A stretch of DNA of 64,000 bases. It comes from Clostridiaceae bacterium Marseille-Q3526 (GTDB lineage Bacteria; Bacillota; Clostridia; Lachnospirales; Lachnospiraceae). The position numbers and the translations under genes were made by a program. The stretch is from NCBI GenBank assembly GCA_018223375.1, contig JAGTTS010000002.1, positions 434,001 to 498,000 on the forward strand, in the 5' to 3' direction. This document shows, piece by piece, positions 43,464 through 52,379 of this stretch; within the stretch, counting starts at the first letter, position 1, and the number at the start of each line of letters is the position of its first letter. Below the pieces are notes generated by a model. That model did no database searches. It saw only the letters and a list, made by a program, of their open reading frames with translations, and had not been told where the DNA came from.

Positions 43464-44190
43464 CTTTGTAGCCTCTGGGCGTCACCATGCGCCCCATTAC
43501 CTGTCTGGTGGCAGAATTCCCCACAAAAACTGTGGTAAACATATCCGCCTCCGCGTTCTGAAGCTCCTTTAAAGTCATCATCTCCACTGCCTGCCCCTCT
43601 CTGCCTATCTGCCTTACCATACCGCAGACTGTCTCAGGACTCTGGTATTCCATCAAAATTTTGCAGGCCCATTTCAGATAACCGGCTCTTTTTTTGCTGG
43701 ACGGGTTATAAATGCAGATAGAAAAGTCGCCCTGGGCCGCAAAACGAAGCCTTTTTTCAATGGTTTCCACAGGGGTCAGAAGATCGCTTAAGCTGATCAC
43801 CGCAAAATCGTGGGTTAAAGGCGCGCCCAGAAGAGCGCCGCCGCTTAAAGCCGCCGTTACGCCCGGAACCACCTCCACCGACACCTGGGGAAATTCCGGA
43901 AGAAGCTCTAATATTAAACCGGCCATACCGTAAACTCCCGCATCCCCGCTGCAGACCATGGCAGTCGTTTTGCCCTGATCTGCCTGCTCCAGGGCCATCC
44001 GGCATCGTTTAGTCTCCTGTTTCATAGGCGTCGTTAAGAACTCCTTGTCAGGAAACAGCTCTCTTATCAAATCCACATATACGGTATAGCCTGCAATCAC
44101 CTGGCAGTCCTCTAAGGCCTGTCTTGCCCGGATTGTCATATCCTGCAGAGAGCCGGGGCCCATGCCTACCACATAAATTTTCTTGTCCAT
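43456..44190 (-). CDS. cbiH: Cobalt-precorrin-3 C17-methyltransferase
   Basis: A 244-residue class III methyltransferase that methylates C17 and drives ring contraction. Motifs: KIYVVGMGPGSLQDMTIRA at the N-terminus, MVCSGDAGVYGMAGL, VPGVTAALSGGALLGAPL (about residues 107-124) and CIYNPSSKKRAGYLKWA. ATG 44190 is preceded by GGAGG with 8-nt spacing. ATG 44205 also has a GGAG and would overlap the cbiG stop, so the start is not certain. Confidence 0.93.
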   Translation of the reverse strand: MDKKIYVVGMGPGSLQDMTIRARQALEDCQVIAGYTVYVDLIRELFPDKEFLTTPMKQETKRCRMALEQADQGKTTAMVCSGDAGVYGMAGLILELLPEFPQVSVEVVPGVTAALSGGALLGAPLTHDFAVISLSDLLTPVETIEKRLRFAAQGDFSICIYNPSSKKRAGYLKWACKILMEYQSPETVCGMVRQIGREGQAVEMMTLKELQNAEADMFTTVFVGNSATRQVMGRMVTPRGYKDV

Positions 44191-44195
44191 TTTCC

Positions 44196-45278
44196 TTACC
44201 TCCATCTGACCGTTCTCCTGCAGACAGCCAGAGCGGCGGTTACGCCGTGTCCCGTCTGTTTTTTTACAATCAGGGATGCGTTTTCTCCCGCCGCCAGGAC
44301 AGCCGCTCTCTCGCAGACGTTTCCTACTCCTGTCGTCTTCTTCACAAAGGCTGAATCTGAAAAATCTCCTGGGACCTTTAAAAGTTCCTCCAGCGAATAA
44401 AAACAGATTTTCGTTCCATGGGCGCTGGCAAACTCCAGCAATCCCGTCTCGTCCTGCTTCAGGTCGATGGTGGCAATCTGCTTTACGTCCCTCATGGCAA
44501 GTCCCTGGGAAGCCAGAACAGACTCTGCCGCCGCTTCAATCGTCTCCCGTTTCGTTCCTCTCCTGCAGCCGATTCCAAGAACCGCGTCTCTGGCAAAAAG
44601 CTTTAAGTACCGGGAAGGCCTCTCTGTTTTTTTCTCCTCTGATTCGGCAGGAGCTTTCTCCACGTTTCCTGCCCGTGTTATCCACAGGTTCAGGCGGCAG
44701 GCCTTACCGAAAGCCAGCTGCGCCGGTATTGTCCCCTCCACTGGAAAATCAGAAAAAAAGCCCAGGTGTTCGCCTCTCAGAAGGGCCGCCGCCGCTTCCC
44801 TGGCCAGACCCATATCCTCTATCTCAAGGCCGTTCTCTTTTGCAAATACATCTGGAGCGAGCAGGCCGTTTCTGTCTGTAGCCGTCGTAATCACCGGCTC
44901 CGCTCCTATTATGGAGGCGGCTCTGAGGGCCAGCTCATTGGCGCCGCCCAGGTGCCCTGACAGAAGGGAGACTGCATACCGTCCCGTTTCGTCTATGACA
45001 ATCACAGCCGGATCCTTCGTTTTATCCTGGACAAAGGGCGCGCAGGCCCGGACTGCAATTCCCGCCGCTCCCACAAAGATAAGCCCGTCCGCCTTCTGAA
45101 ACTGTCTCTTCGTCCATTCCTTCAGCGTCTCCCTCCGTATGGAAAGACCGCCTGCCGCCTCCGCGCAGGAAGGGGAAACGGTCCCTTCTGTTTCCTCTCC
45201 TTCCTCCTGGAACCTGCTTAAAAGCCGCTCTAACAGCCTAGCTCCCCGCTCTGTAAAGGCAATTCCTGCCAGTTTCAT
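44196..45278 (-). CDS. cbiG: Cobalt-precorrin-5A hydrolase
   Basis: A 360-residue protein that opens the delta-lactone and releases acetaldehyde, a step unique to the anaerobic pathway. It has an N-terminal FTERGARLLERLL region, the central VSLLSGHLGGANELALRAA with VITTATDRNG (about residues 108-145), and the C-terminal domain with GIGCRRGTKRETIE and ATIDLKQDETGLLEFA. It overlaps cbiF by 4 nt and lies directly before cbiH. Confidence 0.94.
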   Translation of the reverse strand: MKLAGIAFTERGARLLERLLSRFQEEGEETEGTVSPSCAEAAGGLSIRRETLKEWTKRQFQKADGLIFVGAAGIAVRACAPFVQDKTKDPAVIVIDETGRYAVSLLSGHLGGANELALRAASIIGAEPVITTATDRNGLLAPDVFAKENGLEIEDMGLAREAAAALLRGEHLGFFSDFPVEGTIPAQLAFGKACRLNLWITRAGNVEKAPAESEEKKTERPSRYLKLFARDAVLGIGCRRGTKRETIEAAAESVLASQGLAMRDVKQIATIDLKQDETGLLEFASAHGTKICFYSLEELLKVPGDFSDSAFVKKTTGVGNVCERAAVLAAGENASLIVKKQTGHGVTAALAVCRRTVRWR

Positions 45279-46132
45279 CTATGTTCTCTCCACTCTGTCT
45301 CTTTGCCGCCTGTTTCTGGTTTTGTCTCTTTTGGCCCTGCGGCCTCTGCTTTGGCTGTGCCGGCCTCAGGTTCCACATCCGTCCCTTTTCGAAATTCTGT
45401 GGTAAAGCCCGGATCGTAAAGCCTGGAACGCTCATATCCCCTGTGAGCCACAGCCTCCCCCACCAGAATCAGGGCTGTTTTCGTAATATGTTCCCGAAGC
45501 GCCGTCTCATAGAGCGTGCCCACCTGGCATACCACTGCCTTTTCCTCCGGCCAGGTAGCCTTATAGACAATAGCTGCCGGCGTAGTCTCCTGGTATCCGC
45601 CCCGAATCAGCTCTCTGGAAAGCTCTTTTAAAAGGCCTGTGCTGAGAAAAATAACCATAGTCGCGCCGTGGGAGGCAAAGGAAGCGATTTTCTCCCTCTC
45701 CGGCACCGGCGTTCTGCCCTCCATCCTGGTGATAACCACGCTCTGTGAAATTCCCGGCAGCGTATATTCCAGATTCAGGGCCGCCGCTGCTCCGCAGAAA
45801 GAGCTGACGCCGGGGCATACCTGGTAGGCAATTCTCCTTTCGTCCAATGCGTCCATCTGCTCTCTGATGGCTCCATACAGGCAGGGATCTCCTGTGTGAA
45901 GGCGCACCGTCATATCCCCGCGTTTCTCCGCCTCCTCAATCACAGACAGCACTTCTTCCAAAGTCATTTTCGCGCTGTCATAAACAAGACAGTTCTCTTT
46001 TCTTCCCTTCAAAAGCTCTGGATTTACCAGAGAACCGGCGTATATAATCACGTCTGCCTGTTTCAGCAGTCTGTCTCCCCGCACAGTGATTAAATCCACA
46101 GCCCCGGAACCGGCTCCTACAAAATGTACCAT
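45275..46132 (-). CDS. cbiF: Cobalt-precorrin-4 C11-methyltransferase
   Basis: A 285-residue class III methyltransferase. It starts MVHFVGAGSGAVDLITVRG and contains VIIYAGSLVNPELL, RLHTGDPCLYGAIREQM (about residues 78-94) and CPGVSSFCGAAAALNLEYTLP. After the normal end at about residue 250 there is a 35-residue Ala/Glu/Lys-rich tail of unknown role. It overlaps cbiG by 4 nt, and cbiL ends 22 nt upstream. Confidence 0.95.
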   Translation of the reverse strand: MVHFVGAGSGAVDLITVRGDRLLKQADVIIYAGSLVNPELLKGRKENCLVYDSAKMTLEEVLSVIEEAEKRGDMTVRLHTGDPCLYGAIREQMDALDERRIAYQVCPGVSSFCGAAAALNLEYTLPGISQSVVITRMEGRTPVPEREKIASFASHGATMVIFLSTGLLKELSRELIRGGYQETTPAAIVYKATWPEEKAVVCQVGTLYETALREHITKTALILVGEAVAHRGYERSRLYDPGFTTEFRKGTDVEPEAGTAKAEAAGPKETKPETGGKETEWREHR

Positions 46133-46154
46133 CTCAGCTCACCTCTCCTTATTT

Positions 46155-46886
46155 TCACGTCCGCTGTCCGCCCTGTTTCTCCTCAGAGGATTCTGCAATC
46201 AAAAGAGAAAAATATCCTGCGTCGTCCGGAATCTCCTCCAGAGACTGGTAGGTTTTCTCTCCTTCCATTCCGCAGTTTTCTACCATCCTGGCCTCCAGGC
46301 CTTTTTCCTTTAGGAGAGCTTTTACTTTGGGCATCTGCCGTCCGGATTTCATCAGCACCTTTACGCCTGGAAGCTCCAGCGCCTCCTCGATGTGGTAGGA
46401 CGCAGGCAGAATATGCAGCTTCTGAGAGCCGTTGACAAGCGACATGTCAAGCCTTGCGGCCGCCGCGCAGAAAGAAGGAATTCCGTTGACAATCCTCGTC
46501 TCAAAGCCCAGGCGTTTGATCCGTTCATGGACATAAAGATACGTAGAATACACAGTGGCGTCCCCCAATGTAATCAAGGCTACTGTGTGCCCTGCCGCCA
46601 GCTGTTCTGCAGCTTTGACAGCGGCTGCCTCATGGCTTGCCGCCAGCTTCTCCCGATCCTTTGTCATAGGCATGGGAAGAGGCAGGCATGGCTTTTCATC
46701 CAGCTCCGGCACCGCCTGTCTGGCGATCTGGTAGGCAGTACACCCCTCCTTACTCTCCTGCGGAATGGCAATGACGTCGCATTCTCTCAAAATTCTTACG
46801 GCTTTCAGGGTTAAAAGCTCCGGATCGCCCGGCCCCACCCCTACTCCATAGAGAATGCCCTGCTTTGTTCCTTCTGTCTTTTTCAT
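46155..46886 (-). CDS. cbiL: Cobalt-precorrin-2 C20-methyltransferase
   Basis: A 243-residue class III methyltransferase performing the first methylation after cobalt insertion. Motifs: LYGVGVGPGDPELLTLKAVR, VALITLGDATVYSTYLYV (about residues 99-116) and VNGIPSFCAAAARLDMSLV. It is second in the operon, after cbiD with a 67-nt gap. The catalytic acid and SAM loop are in the expected places. Confidence 0.95.
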   Translation of the reverse strand: MKKTEGTKQGILYGVGVGPGDPELLTLKAVRILRECDVIAIPQESKEGCTAYQIARQAVPELDEKPCLPLPMPMTKDREKLAASHEAAAVKAAEQLAAGHTVALITLGDATVYSTYLYVHERIKRLGFETRIVNGIPSFCAAAARLDMSLVNGSQKLHILPASYHIEEALELPGVKVLMKSGRQMPKVKALLKEKGLEARMVENCGMEGEKTYQSLEEIPDDAGYFSLLIAESSEEKQGGQRT

Positions 46887-46953
46887 GCTGTCCTTACGAA
46901 TCCTTTCATAATCTTCTGTTTATCATTTTTATATATTTCGTCCCATTCAAAGC

Positions 46954-48222
46954 TTATATCCGGCCTTTCAGCCGTTTCGCAAAAGCCTCTGCGCCTTCCG
47001 TCATGCCCAGAATGCCTGCAGAACCCGAAAACACAATCACCTCTGTCTCTATTTGAAATCGGCTTTCCAAAACAGACTTGATTCTTCCTGTCACCGTTTT
47101 CATCACCGAAGTGAGAAGTCCCTGTGCAGATAAAAATTCCGCCGCTTGGTCTGTTGTGTTCATGGACAAAATTTGTCCGATGACTTCTTCCCTGCGCCGG
47201 TTCAAAGCAAAACGCCCAGAACGCTTTTCTTCTGAATTCCAGGTTTCTGCCAGGCAGTCTGCCAGAATTTCCATTCTCCTGTCTCCATATTTGGAGTGAG
47301 TGTTCATGACTCCTCCTGCCACCTTGATCAGCTTGCCCAGATGGCCGGCAAACAGCGCCTGCCTGACGCCCTCTTCCTTCAGCATGGAAAAAGTCTCTCC
47401 CACAAAATTGCTGCATTTGACGAAGGCGTCCATGGAAAGTCCCATTTCCTCCCGCAGAAACGCTTCCCCATAATTTCCCGGAGCTACTGCCAGTAAAGTC
47501 CGGTTTTCCGCCGCCTGTACCCGGATATCCAGCCGGATGGTTTCTATCAGAGCCTGCTCGCTCATGGGATTGACAATCCCCGTAGTTCCGAGGACGGAAA
47601 TCCCTCCTTCGATTCCAAGCCTTGGATTAAACGTCTTTAACGCCAGCTTTCTTCCAGCCGGAATAAAAATTTCTATGTAAACAGGCCTCTCACAGCCCAG
47701 CTTCCAAAGCGCTGTTCTGGCTGCTTCTGCAATCATCTGTCTGGGAACCGGATTAATGGCCGGATAGCCAACCGGGCATTTCAGCCCCTTCTTTGTCACC
47801 CGTCCAACCCCGATTCCGCCTGTCAGATATACGGAAGGGCTCTGCGAATGGTCGCTGTAGATTCCTGGAAGCTCTTCTCCGCTCTCCTCCGCCCTCTGAA
47901 CGTTCTCGCCGAAGGAGACGGCCGCTCCGATCAGCGTCCCGTTTGTCACGTCAGGATCGTCGCCCGAGTCCTTTCTCACCATGCATATCTGCTTCTCTGG
48001 GCTTTCAGAACCAGGCCAGAAGCCGCCCTGCCCGTCTCCTGCTTCCTTCACACATTCCGGCTGCCACAATACCTCAAACGCCGCTTCCCGGCCTCCTGGA
48101 GTCATCAGCGAAACGTATTCTCTTTTCCCGCCTCCTGCCAGAGCCTGTGCAGCCGCCATCGCGGCGGCCGCGGCGCAGGTTCCTGTGGTAAATCCACTTT
48201 TCAGCTGTCTTTTTTCTTCCAT
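46954..48222 (-). CDS. cbiD: Cobalt-precorrin-5B C1-methyltransferase
   Basis: A 422-residue enzyme at the head of the operon. It begins with the family hallmark KSGFTTGTCAAAAAMAA (about residues 8-24) and contains RVTKKGLKCPVGYPAINPVP and VLGTTGIVNPMSEQALIETI (about 229-248), then HLGKLIKVAGGVMNTHS. GGGAGA lies before the ATG. The only gene before it in this direction is the SASP gene, whose 3' end contains the probable operon promoter. Confidence 0.95.
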   Translation of the reverse strand: MEEKRQLKSGFTTGTCAAAAAMAAAQALAGGGKREYVSLMTPGGREAAFEVLWQPECVKEAGDGQGGFWPGSESPEKQICMVRKDSGDDPDVTNGTLIGAAVSFGENVQRAEESGEELPGIYSDHSQSPSVYLTGGIGVGRVTKKGLKCPVGYPAINPVPRQMIAEAARTALWKLGCERPVYIEIFIPAGRKLALKTFNPRLGIEGGISVLGTTGIVNPMSEQALIETIRLDIRVQAAENRTLLAVAPGNYGEAFLREEMGLSMDAFVKCSNFVGETFSMLKEEGVRQALFAGHLGKLIKVAGGVMNTHSKYGDRRMEILADCLAETWNSEEKRSGRFALNRRREEVIGQILSMNTTDQAAEFLSAQGLLTSVMKTVTGRIKSVLESRFQIETEVIVFSGSAGILGMTEGAEAFAKRLKGRI

Positions 48223-48292
48223 GGTATCTCCCGCTGTTCCCGGCTTGCTTTCTGATGGGACGCTGTTTTTTCTGTCCGCTTAATGCCCTACT

Positions 48293-48321
48293 ATTATATG
48301 CGATCAGCCGTTTTCTTTCAA
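48293..48321 (-). promoter_or_regulatory. Promoter of the cobalamin operon
   Basis: Minus strand TTGAAA (48321-48316), a 17-bp spacer and TATAAT (48298-48293). The -35 lies inside the last codons of the SASP gene. A start near 48286 gives a leader of about 64 nt, with no space for a cobalamin riboswitch. Confidence 0.75.
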
Positions 48322-48519
48322 TACCTGCTTTTTCATTTCCCTTCTGCGCTTCGTAATCAGGCCTCCGATTCTTCCGCTCTCCTTGGAAGTCAGGCTTTTC
48401 CAGCCACCGTTTATCACCTTGTCTCCCAGTCCCAGCTCCTCTGCAATCTCAAATTTCAGTTTATCCTCTGGTTTTAAGTGAGCCGGATCGATAGTTTCCT
48501 GTTTTTTGTTTTGGGCCAT
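48304..48519 (-). CDS. Small acid-soluble spore protein, alpha/beta type
   Basis: A 71-residue DNA-binding protein that coats DNA in dormant spores. It shows the alpha/beta SASP pattern: KFEIAEELGLGDKV with the germination protease-like acidic segment, then GGWKSLTSKESGRIGGLI (about residues 39-56) and a basic C-terminus. The N-terminal 20 residues are charged. It is expected to be made in the forespore under sigma-G. It shows that the organism is a spore former. Confidence 0.85.
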   Translation of the reverse strand: MAQNKKQETIDPAHLKPEDKLKFEIAEELGLGDKVINGGWKSLTSKESGRIGGLITKRRREMKKQVLKENG

Positions 48520-48613
48520 TGGTGTTCTCCTTTCTCTGTTTAGCAGGAGTATTCCCTTTTTTATGAACGCTATACAGAAGCAGGATACATATGGAGCAAA
48601 ACAGACAGAAAAA

Positions 48614-48636
48614 GAGAGCGTTGTTCAAACGCCCCC
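48614..48636 (-). terminator. Terminator of the lipoprotein gene
   Basis: On the minus-strand transcript GGGGGCGU pairs with ACGCUCUC (with G-U pairs), followed by five T. It lies 24 nt after the stop codon. Confidence 0.7.
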
Positions 48637-48659
48637 TTTTTTGTCTCTTATTTCTTTTA

Positions 48660-49460
48660 TTAGCTGAGAGGCTTTAACTGATCCTCCGCTCCTGTCTCAG
48701 CGGTGTCTGCCGCTTCCTCTCCAGCCTCGTCCAGTGTGTCAAATGCCAGCTGTCCGTCCTGGAACATCACAATCTTGCTGGCTGTCTCTTCCTTGCCGTC
48801 CTCTCCCAGCTCAGACCATACCAGGAAATTTCTGCCCTCTGTCAGGCTTCCTATTGTCACCATATTTCTCGTCAGATACGGAAGCAGAACACAGTCTGCC
48901 GGAACCTGGTAAACTGTGCCGGAAACAGCTTCCACCACTGCGCTTCCGTCCTCGTTTACAGTCAGCTCCTTTACCTCCTCCAGAGCTGGAACACGGTAAT
49001 CTGCCGGAATATTGGCCAGAATCATGTAGGCGAAGGACTGAGGCGGAAGGCTGGCGGTCATGGCCGGGCTCATGTAGGAATAAACCATGTCTCCGTCCTT
49101 GATGTCTTCCAGCTTAATAGGAAGTCCCTCCACTGCATCTAAAATCAGGGTCTCCTCAGAAATATTCAGGATTACCTCCTGCTGTCCCTCCACGCCTTCA
49201 ATCGCAGCGTTCATAAGAAGCTGATCTCCTTCGGAACCCTCCGGCCTTGTCACAGTGCCATAGAATTTAACCGTCTGCGGCGCTGCTGCCATCTCCTGCG
49301 CGCTCCCTTCTGCCTCCTGAGAGCTTTCTTCTGTTTCAGGCGCCTCTGTCTGCTGCTCTGTCTGAGTCTCCTGTGCCGGAGCCTTCTCCGCCGGTGAACA
49401 TCCTGCCGCTGATACGGCTAATGCCGCTGCACAACAGAAAACTAAAAATTTTTTTCTCAT
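48660..49460 (-). CDS. Uncharacterised lipoprotein
   Basis: A 266-residue exported protein. The signal peptide ends in SAAGC with Cys21 as the likely lipidation site. A Glu/Thr/Gln-rich linker (about 25-60) is followed by a beta-rich domain (VKFYGTVTRPEG; VILNISEETLILDAVEG; VVEAVSGTVYQVPADC) that may be two repeats of a small fold. It resembles proteins with copper amine oxidase N-like or stress-sensing surface domains only vaguely, so I assign no function. It is monocistronic. Confidence 0.75.
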   Translation of the reverse strand: MRKKFLVFCCAAALAVSAAGCSPAEKAPAQETQTEQQTEAPETEESSQEAEGSAQEMAAAPQTVKFYGTVTRPEGSEGDQLLMNAAIEGVEGQQEVILNISEETLILDAVEGLPIKLEDIKDGDMVYSYMSPAMTASLPPQSFAYMILANIPADYRVPALEEVKELTVNEDGSAVVEAVSGTVYQVPADCVLLPYLTRNMVTIGSLTEGRNFLVWSELGEDGKEETASKIVMFQDGQLAFDTLDEAGEEAADTAETGAEDQLKPLS

Positions 49461-49591
49461 AACATCTCTCCTCTCTATGCCCTCTTTTATGATACTTGTT
49501 CTACCAAATATTTCTTAAGAGGCGTTCACTTTTTGCTTACAAATTTCTAAACTAATTTCTAAACAATTCTGTCCTTCTCATTTCCATAATG

Positions 49592-49627
49592 CAAAAGAGG
49601 CACAGAACCGCTTCTGCACCTCTTTTG
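49592..49627 (-). terminator. Terminator of the rpsA gene
   Basis: CAAAAGAGG (49592-49600) pairs with CCTCTTTTG (49619-49627), with an inner CAGAA/TTCTG stem. The T run is part of the right arm on either strand. Confidence 0.75.
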
Positions 49628-49660
49628 TAATCTCTATGAACAGCAATCGCCGTAACTTTC

Positions 49661-50749
49661 TTAGTTCTCCTCAGCAGCGTCGTCTGCATTCTCGAGAGCT
49701 TTCATGCTCAGGCTGATCTTTCTGTCGTCCTCGTTGAAATCAACAACCTTAGCGCTGATTACCTGGCCTACGCTTAATACGTCGGATGGCTTCTCAACAT
49801 GCTCTCTGGAGATCTGGGATACGTGAAGCAGAGCATCTACGCCTGGCTCTAACTCTACGAATGCGCCAAAATCAGTCATACGGGCAACCTTACCCTCTAC
49901 TACGCTGCCAGCTGCGTACTTCTCAGCTGCGTTTGCCCACGGATTTGTCTCCGGGAACTTAAGGCTCAGGGCAATCTTCTCGCCGTTAATGTCCTTGATC
50001 AGGGCCTTAACAGTCTCGCCTACCTTGAATACCTTCTTCGGGTTCTCAACGCGTCCCCAGGACATCTCGGAGATGTGAAGGAGTCCGTCTGCGCCGCCTA
50101 AGTCGATGAATGCGCCGAAGTCAGTTACATTCTTAACAACGCCCTCTACAGTCTGGCCAACTTCGATTCTCTCGAAGAGCTCCTTCTGCATAGCAGCCTT
50201 CTTCTCCATGAGAAGCTGTCTGCGGTCGCCGATGATTCTGCTTCTTCTGCCGCTTGGATTGAACTCTGTGATAACAAACTCAATCTCCTGTCCGGCATAC
50301 TTGGATAAATCTCTGTCATATGTGTCGGAAACCATGCTTGCAGGAATAAATACTCTGGTTCCCTCAACCTCAACAACCAGGCCCTTATCTACAACCTGTG
50401 CAACCTTTTCTGTTAATACTTCCTTGTTCTCAAAAGCCTCTTTTAAGCGCTTAACGCCCTTATCAGCAGCCAGTTTCTTGTAGGATAATGCAGCCATGCC
50501 CTCGCCGTCGTTTACCTTGAGAACCTTTGCCTCCATCTCGTCGCCTACATGAACCTTCTCTGTCAGGACAACAGATGTGTCGTTAGAGTACTCGCTCTTC
50601 GGGATGATACCTTCAGACTTGCTTCCAGCGATGCTGAGAATGATCTCGTCGTCGCTTACACTGATAACCTGACCAGTAACTGTCTCTCCTGCACGTAATC
50701 GTTTAATTGATGATTCTTCAAACATCTGTTCAAAACTTAATTCTGACAT
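49661..50749 (-). CDS. rpsA: S1 RNA-binding domain protein (ribosomal protein S1 homologue)
   Basis: A 362-residue protein with four S1 domains, beginning near residues 22 (GETVTGQVISVSDDE), 108 (VLTEKVAQVVDKG), 195 (GQTVEGVVKNVTDFGAFIDL) and 280 (GSVVEGKVARMTDFGAFVEL). Domains three and four are best conserved. Firmicute S1 homologues are shorter than the six-domain Gram-negative protein, so the length is normal. It overlaps the ispH stop region by 20 nt. In several Clostridia the two are fused, and here they remain separate reading frames. Confidence 0.92.
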   Translation of the reverse strand: MSELSFEQMFEESSIKRLRAGETVTGQVISVSDDEIILSIAGSKSEGIIPKSEYSNDTSVVLTEKVHVGDEMEAKVLKVNDGEGMAALSYKKLAADKGVKRLKEAFENKEVLTEKVAQVVDKGLVVEVEGTRVFIPASMVSDTYDRDLSKYAGQEIEFVITEFNPSGRRSRIIGDRRQLLMEKKAAMQKELFERIEVGQTVEGVVKNVTDFGAFIDLGGADGLLHISEMSWGRVENPKKVFKVGETVKALIKDINGEKIALSLKFPETNPWANAAEKYAAGSVVEGKVARMTDFGAFVELEPGVDALLHVSQISREHVEKPSDVLSVGQVISAKVVDFNEDDRKISLSMKALENADDAAEEN

Positions 50750-51581
50750 TAGTATGAACCTCCTCGATAATATTATTTGGGGTTGAAGCCCCTGCTGTAA
50801 TACCTACGCTGCGCACAGAACCTGCCTTATCAGGTTTTAAATCACTCAGTGTCTGGATATAGTAAGTATTCTTACACTCCCGCCGGCAAATTTCATATAG
50901 CTTCTGCGTGTTAGAACTGTTCTTACCGCCTATGACGATCATCGCGTCTACCTCTGAAGCTATCTGACTTGCTTCCACCTGTCTTTCCTGTGTTGCATTG
51001 CAAATCGTATTTAAAACAAGTATATCATAACGCGTTTTAGAAATTTTTTCAACTATATCTTTAAATTTATTGTAATTAAATGTCGTCTGCGCCACTACGC
51101 AGAGCTTCTCTCCCTCTGGCAGCTCATAATTTTCCAGCTCCTCAGCCGACTGGATCACCAGAGTGTCGTCTTTGCCCCATCCTTTAATCCCCTGTACTTC
51201 CGGGTGGTTCTCGTCTCCTACAATGATGACTCTTCTGCCGTTCCCCCCCTGTTCCTGCACAATTTTATGAATTTTTTTCACGAAGGGGCAGGTAGCGTCC
51301 ACAATGGTAATATGGTTCTGTTCCAGCAGTTCGCAGATATTTCTCCCCACGCCGTGGGACCGGATAATCACCGTGCCCTCCGTCAGGGCTGCCAGCTCGT
51401 CTCTGCTGTTTAAGACCCTGACTCCCTTTTCCTCCAGATCCCGCACTACCTCTTCATTGTGGATAATAGGGCCGTAGGTATAGATCGGCCGTTTTCCATG
51501 GGCAATCTGCTCGTAAACCTGATCAACTGCGCGCTTCACGCCGAAGCAGAAGCCGGCCGTTTTCGCAACTCTCACTTCCAT
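50730..51581 (-). CDS. ispH: 4-hydroxy-3-methylbut-2-enyl diphosphate reductase
   Basis: A 283-residue iron-sulfur enzyme making IPP and DMAPP in the last step of the MEP pathway. Its three cluster-binding cysteines are visible in KTAGFCFGVKRA (about residue 12), VDATCPFVKKIH (about 97) and NTICNATQERQ (about 192). SHGVG and the PEVQG segment supply substrate-binding residues. It overlaps rpsA downstream and lies downstream of cmk in the usual clostridial order. Confidence 0.95.
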   Translation of the reverse strand: MEVRVAKTAGFCFGVKRAVDQVYEQIAHGKRPIYTYGPIIHNEEVVRDLEEKGVRVLNSRDELAALTEGTVIIRSHGVGRNICELLEQNHITIVDATCPFVKKIHKIVQEQGGNGRRVIIVGDENHPEVQGIKGWGKDDTLVIQSAEELENYELPEGEKLCVVAQTTFNYNKFKDIVEKISKTRYDILVLNTICNATQERQVEASQIASEVDAMIVIGGKNSSNTQKLYEICRRECKNTYYIQTLSDLKPDKAGSVRSVGITAGASTPNNIIEEVHTNVRIKF

Positions 51582-51666
51582 GATTTCTTTCCTTCCTTGT
51601 TGATATGCTCTGCCAGCATGCTCTCCATCCGCTTCTGCTAGGCAGCGCCTTCTCCGCCCCGCCGGA

Positions 51667-52353
51667 TTAACAGCCGCAGCAGCCTCTGGCGCCTGCGTCC
51701 TCCGCCAGTTCCATCAGTTCAGAAAGAACTTCCTTCAGAGTCATGGACGAGGAGTCTAAAAGCACTGCGTCCTCCGCCTGCTTCAGGGGCGATATTTCTC
51801 TTGACATATCCCGGTTGTCCCGCTCAATAATGTCTCTCTCAATCTCCTCCAGACTGCGCTCTTCTCCCTTTTCCAAAAGCTCCTTGTATCTGCGCTCTGC
51901 CCGTACCCTGCTGGAAGCAGTCAGATATACCTTCAAATCGGCAAAAGGAAGCACACAGGTACCGATGTCGCGGCCGTCCATCACAACGTCCTTTCTGGCT
52001 GCCAGCTCTCGCTGAAGCTCCACCAGCTTCTCTCTCACAGGAAGGTAGCCGGAGATAGCAGAAGCCATGTTTCCCACCTCTTCCGCCCGGATGAGATCCG
52101 TCACATTCTCCCCGTTCAGCAGAATCTGCTGGGCTCCGTCCCTGTATTCCAGGGAAACCTCTGCCTTCCGGCAGACTTCTGTGACAGCCGCCTCGTCAGC
52201 CGGCTGGATCCCGGCGCGCAGCGCGCAGAGGGCCATAGCCCGGTACATGGCGCCTGTATCTACATAAATATACCCCATCTCTTTAGCCAGCTGCCTGGCA
52301 ACTGTACTTTTTCCCGCTCCCGCCGGTCCGTCAATCGCTATATTAATCGGCAT
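51667..52353 (-). CDS. cmk: Cytidylate kinase
   Basis: A 228-residue nucleoside monophosphate kinase that phosphorylates CMP and dCMP. The P-loop is GPAGAGKST (residues 9-17), followed by YVDTGAMYRAM, MDGRDIGTCVLP (about 121-132) and the lid region DNRDMSREISPLK. The C-terminus is slightly longer than usual and ends in a Cys-rich GCCGC. It lies between yhiN and ispH. Confidence 0.95.
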   Translation of the reverse strand: MPINIAIDGPAGAGKSTVARQLAKEMGYIYVDTGAMYRAMALCALRAGIQPADEAAVTEVCRKAEVSLEYRDGAQQILLNGENVTDLIRAEEVGNMASAISGYLPVREKLVELQRELAARKDVVMDGRDIGTCVLPFADLKVYLTASSRVRAERRYKELLEKGEERSLEEIERDIIERDNRDMSREISPLKQAEDAVLLDSSSMTLKEVLSELMELAEDAGARGCCGC

Positions 52354-52379
52354 TGTCTATTCCTCCATATCTATTTTTT

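Noticed and set aside
44276..45099. Overlapping plus-strand frames of about 200 codons opposite cbiG
   Set aside because: Pro/Ser/Arg-rich translations with no domain, opposite a clear cbiG.
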